Shown: positions 12,669 to 25,450 of the stretch, one piece after another
Numbering within the stretch: position 1 is the first letter of the stretch
Layout: every line of letters starts with the position of its first letter
Position numbers and translations under genes: made by a program
Notes under the pieces: generated by a model
Databases searched by the model: none
Seen by the model: only the letters and a program-made list of their open reading frames with translations
Told to the model about the DNA's origin: nothing
Assembly: GCA_019055375.1 (NCBI GenBank)
Contig: JAHQIW010000107.1
Span: forward strand, 124,001 to 188,000
Source of the DNA: Parelaphostrongylus tenuis
Taxonomy: Eukaryota > Nematoda > Chromadorea > Rhabditida > Metastrongylidae
Reading direction: 5' to 3'
Length of the DNA: 64,000 bases

Positions 12669-13650
12669 CTAAAAAATATCAGTCAAAAATGAGAATCAGT
12701 CAAGCAATGTAGGATATTCTGGAAGATATCGCCCAGAGCATATCATGCTACGAAAGGAAGTAATTGTAGACAAACTAGCTGCATTACAGCTATCAGAGTC
12801 ATGGATTGATTCAGTGAATCTACATCTATATAGCACTAATCAAATGAATTGCTTCATCTTCTTATATAATATTCTGTGCAAATTGAATTTTAATAGACTG
12901 TGTATAAACTCTCAAAAACGATAGCTTTGGTGTTTTCGTCTTCAAAATTTCCAGTGCGCCTTTTCACAGATAAACAATACAAAAGTATTTTTAAAACATA
13001 AAGAATAGCACACCAATGGCTACATACAATTTCTGGTTCTTTTCTTAGCTGGAAACAAACGAAGATCGACCCCTTCTGCAGGACAAGGAACTTCACAGAA
13101 ATGTTGAAGCCATTGTGAAGCTTAAGTCTTGCTGGACTGCAGTATAAGCTCGTTTTTTGAGAAGGCGTTTTTACAGCAGTGCATGGGAAACAATAGCTTT
13201 GTGCTTCACACACGCGTATTTCTCGCAGAACAAAAGTCTTTCCTCAAATTATAAGCAACCATTCTATAGCGTAAGTTTCGACAATCCCAACGCTGCGCTT
13301 ATTATCTAAAAAGACCATTTCACTGCAGTTTAGCAGTAAAAATAATACTGAGTTTCACACACGCAGCGCATTTGCATGTCGTTTAGTGTTTGAGCGTGGC
13401 CGTGGATCGATACGCGATCAATCGATTGCGCTGTTAGGACCCATATGTGTAATGCGACTCCTATTTCTAACTTTGGATTTTTCTCCGCCTTAAGAAAAAA
13501 ATTCTGATAAAACGTGTGACACTGATACAACAAGATTTCTTCTAAACGTTCAGATGCTTTCCGTATTTTCAGCGAAATAATAATAAAAGCGCGTAGCGAA
13601 CATAATTTTATCCTAATTATGCAGTTTTTTCGAAAACGAGTATATACAGG

Positions 13651-14381
13651 AACCTTCGAAATTGATAAGAAAAGTTTAGAAAAGTAATCTTTATTTAAAG
13701 CTTCACGAGGTTGGTATCTTTTTCCCCAATCGATTGTTTTTCTTTCCGGTCGATGGGTTTTCGCGTTTGCTTGTGGCTGACGTTTCGGCAAATACGCCTT
13801 CTTCAGAGCCTGAACGTATTATTCGTTGTAGCTTTATCTATATGACTATATACTAGGGGAAGAAAAAAAATATTCTGAAAACCTAAGTTATTGTAAGCGA
13901 TAACTGAATCAGGGAAAACCGCAAATGAACAAAAAGGAGAGTGCCTTAACATAACCAATCATACGGCACCTTATCTCAGATTAATTTTCTAGCATGTATC
14001 TCAGCTGACACCTATACATAATTTGACCTAGTGACATGGGGGCGCGTTCGTACGTCACCCTGGCGCTAACGACATAGGTAGTCCCTGGATTAGATGGTAA
14101 GGTGAGTGGTTTTCCCTGAATCAGTTATCGCTTACAATAACTTAGGTTTTCAAAATATTTTTTTTTTCTTCCCCTAGTATATAGTCATATAGATAAAGCT
14201 GCAACGAATAATACGTTCAGGCTCTGGAGAAGGCGTATTTGCCGGACCGTCAGCCACAAGCAAACGCGAAAACCCATCGACCGGAAAGAAGAACAATCGA
14301 TTGGGGAAAAAGATACCAACCTCGTGAAGCTTTAAATAAAGATTAGTTTTCTAAACTTTTCTTATCATTTTCGAAGTTTTA
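13651..14381. mobile_element. Fold-back element, 270-bp inverted arms
   Basis: The left arm 13651-13922 and right arm 14106-14381 are near-perfect inverted copies of each other around a 183-bp centre. Outer ends read CTTCGAAA and its near-complement. Each arm carries a CTGAAGAAGGC...GCCGAAAC motif or a mutated version. The structure suggests a fold-back or MITE-type transposon, or part of a Penelope-like or retrozyme-like element. Apparent open frames here are inside the arms. Confidence 0.8.
13779..13806 (-). ncRNA. Hammerhead-ribozyme-like core motif
   Basis: Within the left fold-back arm, on the minus strand: CTGAAGA, a 3-4-bp stem II (AGGC/GCC) with a short loop, then GAAAC and GTC. A true hammerhead has CTGATGA, so the T-to-A change would be expected to lower or abolish cleavage. 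The right arm copy is more mutated. Such cores accompany Penelope-like elements and retrozymes. Confidence 0.3.
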
Positions 14382-15790
14382 TATTATTAACATGCCGAGG
14401 TTTCAAGAAAGTCGCTCTTTCGAGTTTATGCAGGAACCCCCGAGATTCAAGCTTACAGATGACTACTGACACTTGTAAAAAGTTCTGCTCAACGAAATAG
14501 GTCGTTTTCTCATTTGCTACCGCCTAACACAGATGAACCAAATTTTTTACAAAAAAAAAAGTGTTAAGGTTTATCATTAGCAACCAATATCGGGTTGCCA
14601 ATAAGAAGAGAGAATAGGGTGATGGTTAACATGATACATGAATTGGAGTGGCATTATTTGTTTTCAAGAACTCTAATGGCCAATATTGCACAGAAGCTTT
14701 GGCGTATATGCAAATTCTTCTTTTTTTCTGAGATACGTCTGCAATGATAGGATGTTTTGGTCCATTCAAAACTTTTCACGACAGCTAATCTGAACCTATG
14801 CGTGTCTACTAATTGCTATTAATCCTTTTCGGACGGAGAGAGTCGTTGTTGACCTTCAACTTTTCAGAAGCCCTTTTCGCTCGACAAAATTTTTCTGTTA
14901 GAATTTTGGTAATCATTCGCAAGCTTGAGTCTTGGTGACGCATTACTGTCTTAGTTTGGAAAAGGCCTTCTTGATACACTGTAGAAGCAGAGATAACACT
15001 CGATAAGCTTTGTTCTCATGGCTAGGGACCATGGATGGCTTCTCATTGAATCATAATAATATTCATTCGATAAGACAACTCAGTGACACCGAAATTTAGG
15101 TTCTGAGAATGTCTCCATAGCGCGCTGAAGGAATAAAAAGAGATTGTTTGAGTTAAAAGTAATAAAATCTTTACCAATAGTGCTAGAAATTCGATACAAT
15201 ACTCAGTCCACACCTACTACTTCGTACTTCGTTAGTGGTACGAAATTTGAACGAAGTAAGAGCACATATTCTGTATTTAAAATGGGTTCTCCATTAGCTG
15301 CCTATTTATGGTTCGTCTTGGGAAGAAATGTGATGAAACCATAAGCTTACCTGTGATGGGCACTGATCGCCCAAATATCGCTCTAGTTCACAAATTATTA
15401 ACTATCAACTTTGCTGATGAAGTAAATCTCAAAAAACCGGGGGTTATAATCCTCAGATAATATTCACTACTCAAAAATATCCGACTAAAACAAAAGAATA
15501 TTATTCGAAAATAACCGGCTGAAACAATAGAATAACAGAGGAAAATTATCTTCATTATTAAAGTCATCAATGCGCAATTTAATGAGCTCCTATGAATTTC
15601 AGTGCACGGTTGCAGTACCGAAAATGCAAAAGTAGCGAGAAAACAATAGGCGCGAAATGGTCTCAACCTACAAGTTGCCTCGCAAGGAGAATGCACTTTG
15701 TAGATCTTAGAATAAAAGTGCATCTAATACTCCGAAATTACCATATTTTTATCGCTTTTTTTCGCAGTATTATGATGTTACATGTATTCC

Positions 15791-16191
15791 TAAGAGAATT
15801 GAGTGGTGGGCAAAAAAGACGGCCTCAGCCGCGTTTCATCCTATCGGGTGACGCGTGCTCTGGCACTACACCACTGAGGCACATTTACCCGACAACTGAT
15901 TCTTCAGCATCTCTATATTAGCTATCAGATACCAACTTTTAAAAGGTTTGGTTGGGTATGCGATTTCGCTCTATAAACCCAGTCGAGCTAGCAGCCACTA
16001 TTAGAAATCGCATACCCGATCATACCTGTTGAAGGATGGTGGCTGATAGCTAGAATAAAGATGTTGGAGAATGAGTGGTCGGGCAAATGTGCCTCAGTGG
16101 TGTAGTGGTAGAGCACGCGTCATCCATGGGATGAAACACGGGTTCGATTCCCGCCTGAGGCCGTGTTTTTGTCCACCACTCAATTCTCTTA
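15791..16191. repeat. Palindromic tRNA-like element (401 bp)
   Basis: Both ends are the inverted TAAGAGAATTGAGTGGTGG sequence. Inside each end is a tRNA-like unit: a full one on the plus strand (16091-16161) and a diverged one on the minus strand (about 15818-15885). Two inner arms with a TAGCTATCAG-type block and a GGGTATGCGATTTC arm complete the palindrome. See the separate tRNA-like entry. Confidence 0.8.
16091..16161 (+). repeat. tRNA-like sequence inside the palindrome (not a called tRNA gene)
   Basis: The acceptor stem GCCTCAG/CTGAGGC pairs over 7 bp. The A-box (GTGGTGTAGTGGTAGAGC) and B-box (GGGTTCGATTCCC) are intact and the T-arm pairs. The anticodon arm does not form the usual 7-base loop; CATC/GATG leaves five bases. 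So I call it a Pol III-type promoter relic of a tRNA-derived repeat and not a working tRNA. Confidence 0.7.
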
Positions 16192-19100
16192 GAAAAGCGT
16201 ATTCGAATACATTAGAAAGATTTGACGGCAAAGATCTGCCCTGGCTCAGAATATTCAATGAAATCTCGTTAAGAAGAGCTGAATGATTAAATCACTCAGC
16301 AAAAGTTTAAACGCTTGATTCCCAGGAACCCGGAACTAAAAAGTGGTCTGGACACTAGGGAAGTAGCACGTGATTGGCACGAACTGGATTTGCACATAGC
16401 GGACTTTGTTAGCGATTTCCACATCATCAAAATATTCACTCGACAGACTAAAAAGAGCCCCAAAATTAGGGCATTCAAAAAAGGAATTCACATTGGAGTT
16501 CATGAATGGAAACAAGAACAATTTGGACAACCGTGTTAAGTTTTGACCACAACAAAGTTGCTTGATGTTTGTCAAAAGCATCAAAAGTTCAAGAAGCTAG
16601 ATAAATTGTGTTGACTCCTCAGTTCAGTTTAGTCCTAAGCTGTAGCGTCGGGAAGGATTATAGTTGTAATTCGACTTCAGAATTTTCTGAAAAATATGGA
16701 AGAATCGTGGTACGAAATCTCAGTGAAAATTCAACTTCACAAGAGAAAATGTCAGCCGTCAAGAAGGCGGAATTTTCATGGTACAAAGTGCCGAAAAGCT
16801 CAATATTTTGCTATTGGTACTTTATTTGAGAGTAGATCTTCACCACTGGATTGAGCTCAACCTTTCATGGAGAACAACTTCCAATGAAATGTGTCGAAAA
16901 ACCCTAGAACAGGACCAACTCCTTAGATAACAGCGATAGAAGTTTCTTTGAATAGGTCGTATGCATCTAGCGGCGGGTTGTGGAGGAGGAATATGATCAA
17001 CAGAGAATCAAGGAAGGCAACTATTTAGTCTCTGCCTAGGAAGGCAACAACGTCACCTCTATGTCGATAGAGCGAAGTGGGAAATATCGTCTTCTAGTGT
17101 TCGCCATCGAACTGCATCGGGGTAGTTGTTTGCAACTCCGTTCAATGTCTTTTTTTTTTATTAAGTAATACAACAGGTTTGCTAAGCCTTTTTGAATCTC
17201 ATCATCCAGCAATGTGAGTAGAACTCAAACGAGAGTGGTGAGCACGGATAACTCAACTAGTGATGAAGTGGATGGAACGGTGGTCGGTAAGAAAAATCGA
17301 ATAATTTCCTTTTGAGCAATGATTCAATATTTTCCATATTCAATTCATCTTAAAACTATCCTGAAGCCATTTGACAGTGAGAATTTGGATAATCGCGTGT
17401 CAGTTCAATCAAAAGCTGAACAGTACTATATTGCCTTCCACTAACGAGTTAAAGAAATTTACACTAGGGCATTAAGATTCAACTGACACAAAGGCAAGCG
17501 TATTCTGATACAATGCAGTTTCTTTATACGATTATATGCTCTTGGTGCATATATAATCCTTGAGTGCAAAAGAAAACTCTGAGGATGAAACAAAATCTTT
17601 TCATAACTACAGTTCACTATGAAGGCCTATATGGAAAAACCACCAGTTTCAAAATTTGTATTTTGAAGCTTTGAGAAAAGTACTGAAACTCTAGTCAAGT
17701 ACAGATGTCGGTCGCGCGAGCGATGCGCGTCGAAGATAAAACTTGATTTTCCCTTAGCTGCTACAGTGCACTAAAAAGGCCTTTCTGGGAACATACACTG
17801 TACTGAAATCGCCGTTTCTCAAGCTATCGAATGATTGTTAAAAGTCTAAGAGGAAAATGTGCCCAGGCAAAAAGGCCTCCAAATAATCCTGCATCCAAAA
17901 GAATGCACCCCGGCCCTAAAGGGTCAATTATATCAGGCAATCCATAGTTTCATCAACAAGTAAATGTAACGCTTAGTATCCTCTCAAAATTGAGAACATA
18001 AGCGACATTATGATATCAAATCGCTTGACCGCTTTACTCGCTTCCACAAACTTCGCTATCGAAATTCATCTTCAAATGAACTGATAATCTTCGACAACAA
18101 TAAATATGACCTACTCTTCCGTGGCTATCAGAAGAGAATGTGACGTACGATAAGGTGTTTGTTCAAACATAAAACGTGCCAAGGATTTGCTGTGTAGGTG
18201 ACGGAAAATTAGTCGCTCAGACGATGTATACCATTACTCTGTAATAAAACCAGTAATCACAATTTAATAAATGCAAATCTGTTTCGCTACTTTTAGCATG
18301 TGATTTGACAGTGGAAAGTTCAACACCCAAGTTTTTAGTCATAGATGCAACTTTGGGGAGTCTTTCATTCGACTTTCTACATCCACACAAAGTAGCGAAG
18401 CAGTCATTGGCTATTGTTAAAAACGACTCATGAAATATGAACAACAAATCAATTCAACAGTCAATGATTATTATTGAATACTGAGTGAATATTTGATGAT
18501 TCGAAGAGTTTCGACCATTCCAAAAAATCACTAGGACTTTTAGTCACAGTCACGCGTCAAATAGCAACAAATATAACGACAAACGAACAAACAAACAGAT
18601 AACAATATGAACAAAAGGTTATGAATTCTCAGGCTTAAAACTAACTCATTCATCAGGAAACCCCACCATTCTGCCTCATACAATGACCAGGATTTCCTTA
18701 CAGAGGGCTAGATATTTCACCTTCCGCCTCATCGAGTCAGCGCTATGACCACTTTTCGGGATTTCAATATAGAACTCAATCCACCACGAAAAATAACATT
18801 AAGATTCCATTGATGAACTATAGTTGGTTTTGTGTCTGGAAAAACCGGGACTAGACATCTTGTATATGCGGTAGAAAAATGGAAGCTCTCTTGGCGCTCG
18901 GTGAAAACTCTTAAAGACTCAAAGAACCACATTTAATGCAAATTCCTTGAAGAATTAGTAATTTAAAAATCAAACAAGAGCTCCGAAAATGCTTTCTATG
19001 TTTTGAATCCATATTCTTAAAGAGTCCGAAGTCAAAAATCTCTAAGGACTTTGAACTCGCAGAAATCTGCAGAGGGAGTATAGAACACGCACGCCTCTTG

Positions 19101-19827
19101 TGACTTTTACAAAATACAAAAGATCACTGGTAATTCCCACCCATACCAGTTTATACATCAGTGGATGAAAAAAGGATACATGCTTTTATCTAAATTAATA
19201 TATACTACGAGATATACACGGAAAGATTCGCAAAATTATAACAGAGAACACTGAAGATACGTTTATTATTTCTAAAGCCTTTGCATAATTAGTCAAATGA
19301 ATCTTATGATACTCAGGTGTTTACGACAAATTAGGACAGCTTGCAAAGTCCTTGGGATACAGTTTCGCAAAACTACTTCTTATATGTAGATGGGAGATTC
19401 CCCATTCGTCAACGGCTTTACTGCCTGTGAAACTGCGATGTGGAGCAAAACATTTATCCAGACAAGGCTGGTTTAATAGAATATAAATCCAACACTTCCA
19501 GAAAGAAACACAGGTGACGGTAAACCAATACCAAGACAGAAGGCCGTCCTGGAAGGAATCTGTTCAGAATGTTGGAAACTTCCTTTTGTTCCATAATGCA
19601 CAACTGAATATGGTCACGATCGATTCCTGTGCAGTAAGTAATACACGACTTAGATTCTGCTGATGCTTTTATGATTGTTCGTTCGTAAAGATAGGCACTC
19701 ATTCACGTACGTAATTTTTCCTTTTTCACTAACAACAGAAGCACCAACATTTTCGCGACTGATCGAAAATATATAGATACAAGATATAGCAGAGAGATTA
19801 TCCAGTGATAGGCGCCTATTTAGAGCT

Positions 19828-20165
19828 TCCAGACTCCTCAGTAGCACAGTACCCTTCGGTCCAGCCGATACCTTCGGGATATACCCTTACATATAAAGGA
19901 ATCGACGTCGAATAATAGATTATCGCAAGTTGGGTCAAGAAGTTTCCAGAGATCGACAGCCATAAGCACTAAACTGTGGTCACTGCAATGCACCTGACTT
20001 GCGGTAATCTATTATTCGGCATCGAATCTTTGACAGTAGGGGTATATCCCCAAGGGCTCGCTGAACCGAAGGGCATTGTGCTATAGAGGAGCCTGGAAGG
20101 GGGAAAACCACTGTATACGTGCTCAACCAGACCTCATAATAGGCTCAAACATGTTATCATATTAC
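19828..20165. repeat. MITE-like family A, palindromic pair
   Basis: A left unit (CCTTCGGTCCAGCCGAT ... GACGTCGAATAATAGAT) and an inverted right unit (ATCTATTATTCGGCATCGAA ... GCTGAACCGAAGGG) meet around 19950-20000. Both carry the TATACCCTTAC-type block. No coding capacity. Confidence 0.75.
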
Positions 20166-22572
20166 AGACTGTCGGAATTTATTCGGTACACAGTGTACTA
20201 CACAGTAAAAATATAAAACGCAAAACGGTTCATGATGAATGAACACAAAGAAAAACAATCGCTTATCTCAAAATAGTTTATTCATCCAATTACAGGGAAC
20301 AAAGAACAAAATGCGCTTTGCTCGCGACCAATACATTTAATATGAAATATTAACATTTCAAATCTGCTTTACACTCAAACACCATGTTGACGATGTTTTC
20401 GATGACGTGAAAAATGTTAACACAGAATCATTAATGAAACGAACTAGCGTTGGTCGCGGTTCATAAGGTTCGCCTTTCGACAAAGTTTTTCTTCGCTGAG
20501 CCGGATTCATCATAGTTTCCCTGATTGCGGAAACTAACACAATCAAGCACAAAGGAGAAGCTCGAACGACTTTAGAGATAGGAGAGACTTGACTGCAAAG
20601 TTTAACATGTTGTTTGACCACAAAGTAAATTCAAACCCCCTCCCTTTAATATAATTTCTTGCATTGTACTAAATTTGCTAACATTGACCATGAAAGACCT
20701 GACACACTGCTCGGAGATAATCTATGACTGAGGGATACGCATAATATCGATGATAATAAACCAATTCAATGTGGGATCAAAAGAAAACGCTATAGTTTCA
20801 GATAACCGAAAGAAGGTAGAATGATTGAGGATTTACACAAGGAAAACTAGTGATTGACCGTACAATTGCTAGACAGAAACTGGAATCGGAAGAAAAAATT
20901 CAGAATACTGTAGGCCATCGAAATTCCGGTTATTCATGTTATATACAAATCATTTTAGGATTTTTATGTTTAGGAATAAACCTGACAGCTGTTCGTGCTT
21001 TGCGAGTTTTAGAGAATTTGATGAATCATTTGCAGTGTCGTTTACATATTTGTTAAACTAATGAAACGTGAAATTTATTTCCGAGATGTTTCCAAAAAAC
21101 AGAAAAATATCATCTAGAAAGTTGATTTGAGGAACACAAACTTGTGTATACGAACATATTGTCTATACATATCTCCTGTCTCTTTGATTAAAATGAGAAA
21201 GAAATTTGCGAGCTTCAAATGATGGATCACTGATTTGAATCGATGACAAGTGAAAAGTGATTTTCATGCTTTTGCAGAAGCAAGAGCTTCCGATGATTAG
21301 CCGTTAGTTGTTCACGCTATCACTGATGAAGTCACTTAGAATGGCAAGTTCACTCTTGCGGAGCATAATGGGAAAGGAATTGGGTATGTGAGATTGATGA
21401 AACGAACCAAAATCCAACTAAAAGCGGTAAACATAGGAACTGAAATGTGTAAGAAAGCAGTAGAAGCTGATTTGAGTGAAACATGAGATAAGAAAAAATC
21501 GATCCTTTCTCCATTCCCATCATTTCGTGAGATTTTCCATGACTTCTATTTGCTGTGAAACGCTCACATATTTTGATTTTTCCCCAAGTTGTTCTATTAC
21601 ACTGTTGCATAAACACGCGTATTCACGTGACCGCTATTTAGAAGAGCCGATAGTCCACTACTCGCTCGGACAATCTTGAGATCCAAAAAACTCAAAATCT
21701 CTACCACGAAAAACTCAGAGTTGGTTAGCGATTTCTTGAAGTAATCAAACTTTAATACCACCACAGGTATTCATGGTTTTATATCTCAGTACAATTATAC
21801 AAGAAAAAAAATCTAAACTCCATTTTTATTTGGGTACTAAAACTAAAGAACAAATGAAACAAGGTCAGAATTACTAATATAAAAGTAGAGTGCAAAATCA
21901 GTGCCTAGAAAAGCACACATTGTAAACATGGATGTGTGTATATTTAGTTATATGTTGACAAAAAATACGAGAATCTGAAACCCCAGAACGATTAGTTATA
22001 CTTAAGAATGCAGTGTTTTTTGAAAGAGTAAGTCGAATCTGACAGATGGGCTTCTTCGCCACTTCCTTGATGGATTAGACTGCATTATTAAGAATTAAGG
22101 TATCAATAAACACGATTGTACTTGCAACGTACTCATGATATTCTGGACGTCCACTTTGTCAAAACCATTTAAACTGAAAGCACGACGTTCTATAAATCTC
22201 TGGTGATAAAATATTGCACGTGAATATTAGAGAGTTGGGTGCTCGATGGCTGAGATTTCCGTGACTTCAAGTTCTTCACACCTTTTGTAGTGTAAAAGAC
22301 TCTGTTATTTAGATAATATTTATGATAATCTTGAAGCATCAAAAAGTTGTGCAAACATCAACTTGATTACAATTATGAGAAACTAAATGGCAAAATCGTT
22401 GATAACTATTACCGCAATATCAAGACAATATCAGCGTAGTACTCGAAATGACATTTGCGAAAATCATTGCTACAGCACTATTATGTGGACAAGATGAGCT
22501 AAAACTAAGACAGAATTGCAAAAAGAAATGTAAAGATAGTTCAAAAATTGGAGTAAAAACTAAAATATAATG

Positions 22573-22675
22573 AAAACCGAATATGCTGGGTGATACGCAA
22601 AACTTTCGACCCCAAGCGGGAGTTGACAGCGCGTTTTAACTCGTACCAGAGGCGCGTGCTGAAAGCACATCATCG
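22573..22675 (-). repeat. Degraded tRNA-like unit
   Basis: On the minus strand: GCACGCGCCTCTGGTACGAG, a damaged B-box (GTCAACTCCCGC) and the family tail GTTTTGCGTATCACCCAGCA. This places it in the same family as 41.4 and 63.7 kb. It lies just downstream of the ANKRD49-like gene. Confidence 0.55.
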
Positions 22676-22786
22676 AGGGCATCGATCTGTTAACAGTCTT
22701 TTTTGATAAGGAAGATCGCAAATGCCAAAAATTCCTATAAATTTCCATATAATGACAACATGAAATGTAAGAAAAATGACAAGATT

Positions 22787-23517
22787 TTATCGATTAATGC
22801 GGTCGTTCAGAAGCGTATATATCGCTTCCGAAGTACGACGTGCTAGCTCCATAGGAGTATCACCGGAACCACTAGGGATACTAGCATCAATCCCTGGGGC
22901 TTGAAGTAGGTATCGAATAGTATGGAATACATTCTCAGCATTCTCACACTGACTATTTATCGCAAGATGAAGGGGAGTCACACATCCTGTCGAACGAGCG
23001 TTCACATCTACTCCATGAGAAATTAAGCGCCCAACAATTTCGTAATTTCCCCAATTAGCTGCTGAGTGAAGAGGAGTCCAGCCCTGTTTCGTTCTTGCCT
23101 CTGAGTCGGCTCCACTTTCTAATAGAAAAGACAAAGCTTCTAGATGATCATTATAAGCAGCACGGTGAAGCGCAGTGTAACCATCTTCGTCACAACTTGA
23201 CAGAAGATCAGGACTTTCTTTGAGCATGCTTCTCAGACCGTCTACGTTTCCATTCTCAGCCTCCTTCAAGAATTTATCTTTCGATCGTTGAGGTTGGCTT
23301 CCCGTACTCCATGATCGTCTTCCTGCCAAGCAGAAACGAACATCCCCGGATTATTTTGCTTTGTAGACCGAATTTCATCTAACAGCTCTTTAGTGATGCC
23401 TAAGCTGCCTTCCGCATCACTTTCAGAGTCATCCTCTTCGTCATCGCGTTGAATGGCAGAATTTTTAGAAGTATCAAGTTTGGCATCCGCTGATATCAGG
23501 TCATCCGGAGTCACCAT
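22787..23517 (-). pseudogene. ANKRD49: ANKRD49-like ankyrin-repeat gene with a 1-base frame break
   Basis: This is an intronless small ankyrin protein. From the ATG at 23515-23517, with an in-frame TAG just upstream, an acidic N-terminus (about residues 20-40, DDEEDDSESDAEG) leads to about four ankyrin repeats with GYTALHRAAY, GWTPLHSAANWGN and TPLHLAINS, ending at TAA (22787-22789). Repeat order and length (about 243 residues) match human ANKRD49 (239), which has TPLHRAAY and DGWTPLHSA at the same places. The frame breaks at an A-run of three (TTT on the plus strand at 23279-23281); one more A would carry residue 80 straight into the repeats with no loss. This suggests a homopolymer indel in the assembly or a very recent lesion. 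Its lack of introns also fits a retrocopy. The molecular role of the family is poorly defined. Confidence 0.8.
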
Positions 23518-24314
23518 CGCGTTCTACTGCACCGAAGTCTTTTGTTCGACTGCTTCACTGACCGGAGTGCCGACGAAAGGCGACTTCTACACTCTCACAG
23601 ATCAGCAAAACACTTGCCAAAGGGATTTCGCGATAGTCTTGTGTTATTTATCCAAATGTTCTATAACGGCACATCAATATGACGATGTCTCTGAAAATGT
23701 AAAACTGTTGAAGAAATCGATATCAGCAACAAAAAGAAAAGCAAAAACGACAACTGAGCTTGAGCTCAACAAAAGCAGTTTCTAGGATTAACGAAATTTT
23801 ATATTCAAATGAACTGGAACTGCATAGAAATGTGCGGCTCGTATATTTCAAAAAATAATACACAATAGTTTGCCATGGAAAAGTTCGAAAAAAGAGAAAC
23901 ACAGCTTCAGACGAAAACATCCAGGCTCACAGTGTTATGTGTGAGAAGTCCACTCGCACACTCTAACACAACAAAAGAAATACATAGCGCAATCTCCAGG
24001 AACTGATCAACGCCAGACGCTCCATATTTGATTTTATTTACTGATAACAAGCATATGTCTAATGTGAGCTCCCTCCTCCCTCTTCTACAATATATAATAT
24101 CTAGGTCTTCTATAATAATGACGTATTTTCTCATAAAATGCGGACGACTAGCGCTACATTTTCTGCGACAACCACCAAGTTGCTTAGCTTCCTTCAAATG
24201 CTGTCGCGGCATCGCAAGGTTAGCCAGAAGAACATTACGACTTTTTAAGAAGGTATTTGAGATGCAAAACATACGAGATACAGGTGCAAACAGAGAAAAG
24301 CGAAGATATAGATA

Positions 24315-24390
24315 GGGGAGAGAGAGAGAGAGAGAAAGAGAAAGAGAGAAAGAGAAGGAGAGAGAGATAAGAGAGAAAGAGAAAGACAAA
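24315..24390. repeat. (GA)n / GAAA-rich run
   Basis: A purine-only tract on the plus strand of GA, GAAA and GAGA words. The antisense Ser/Leu-rich open frame is an artefact. Confidence 0.9.
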
Positions 24391-25393
24391 TGCACTAAGA
24401 AAAAGTTAAAAAGGTACTTTAACTGCCCTCAGTACTGGAATTTATTCATATATACACCTATATAAACAGATGAGATAACCAAGATGATCCGCAAGATCGA
24501 ATTTCACTAAACTTCGGCATGAGAAATGAAAAACAGTCATAGATTGCTAAAGCTTCAGCGAAGATGGCAGTTCTTTTACAAAATCGATGGCTGACTTCCC
24601 AGCGACTTCTTATTCCTCGGAGTCGTTTAACTATTTATACTTACCTATAACTACGGAGATTCACCAAAGTGTTATCATACACAACAGATAAGAAATCCGT
24701 AAAACCTCGCGCAAGCTTCGAAAAAGACAGTTCGAGAAATACAAGGATAACCTCCAGAACGGAAATGTTTACCAAATTCCCAGTTTGATTGACAATACTG
24801 CTGTAGTGAATCCTTATTTGTATATCGCAGTTCGATACCCAGAAACGTACATTTCATTTCTGGGTGGAGGTGGTGGACTTCTGAAGAGGAAGATATGGAA
24901 GAGCACACAAACCACTATTTCTCCTTGCGCGGACACGGCTCGGATTAAAAATATGAATGCTCATGGAATACGCATTTACTGTGACAACAAATCAACGTAA
25001 CATCAAATGAATCTGATTTACATATCACTTTGGGAAATATATGACGCAAATTAAACTTGCTTCTCGACAATAGGCGAGATATTCTGGATCGATTCCTTAT
25101 TACGTCAAACAAGCTCCTAATCACTCCGTATTTAAAAAAATTTGTCCCGGACTAGTATGGAATTAACTCGCTCCCTACAGTCCATAAAAGGTGGCGAATG
25201 ATTGCAGCGAAAATTTGGAAGAACTCCAAATGGTTATACCAGATTCCTAAAGAGCCGACTCGACCAGTACTAATGACGCCCACAAGGTTAAATTTCTTAA
25301 GCAGCAGGTAAACCTACATACAAAACACGAAGAATTTCTGGAACTATGAATAGAAGGAAACCAGCAAATTGAAGATATATACCTATACTTCTA

Positions 25394-25397
<4 letters not shown>

Positions 25398-25430
<33 letters not shown>

Positions 25431-25450
25431 GTACATATATACGTATACAT
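25398..25450. repeat. (TA)n microsatellite
   Basis: A run of uninterrupted TA repeats followed by TACATGTG-type alternation to about 25,490. Confidence 0.9.

Noticed and set aside
13330..13791. 153-codon minus-strand open frame
   Set aside because: Its start lies in the left arm of the fold-back element and the translation changes abruptly outside it; there are no domain signals.
16091..16161. Functional tRNA gene
   Set aside because: The acceptor and T-arms pair, but the anticodon loop is five bases and the sequence is part of a palindromic repeat with sister copies.
23907..24395. 162-codon minus-strand open frame rich in Ser and Leu
   Set aside because: Half of it is the complement of the (GA)n run; the rest has no motif.
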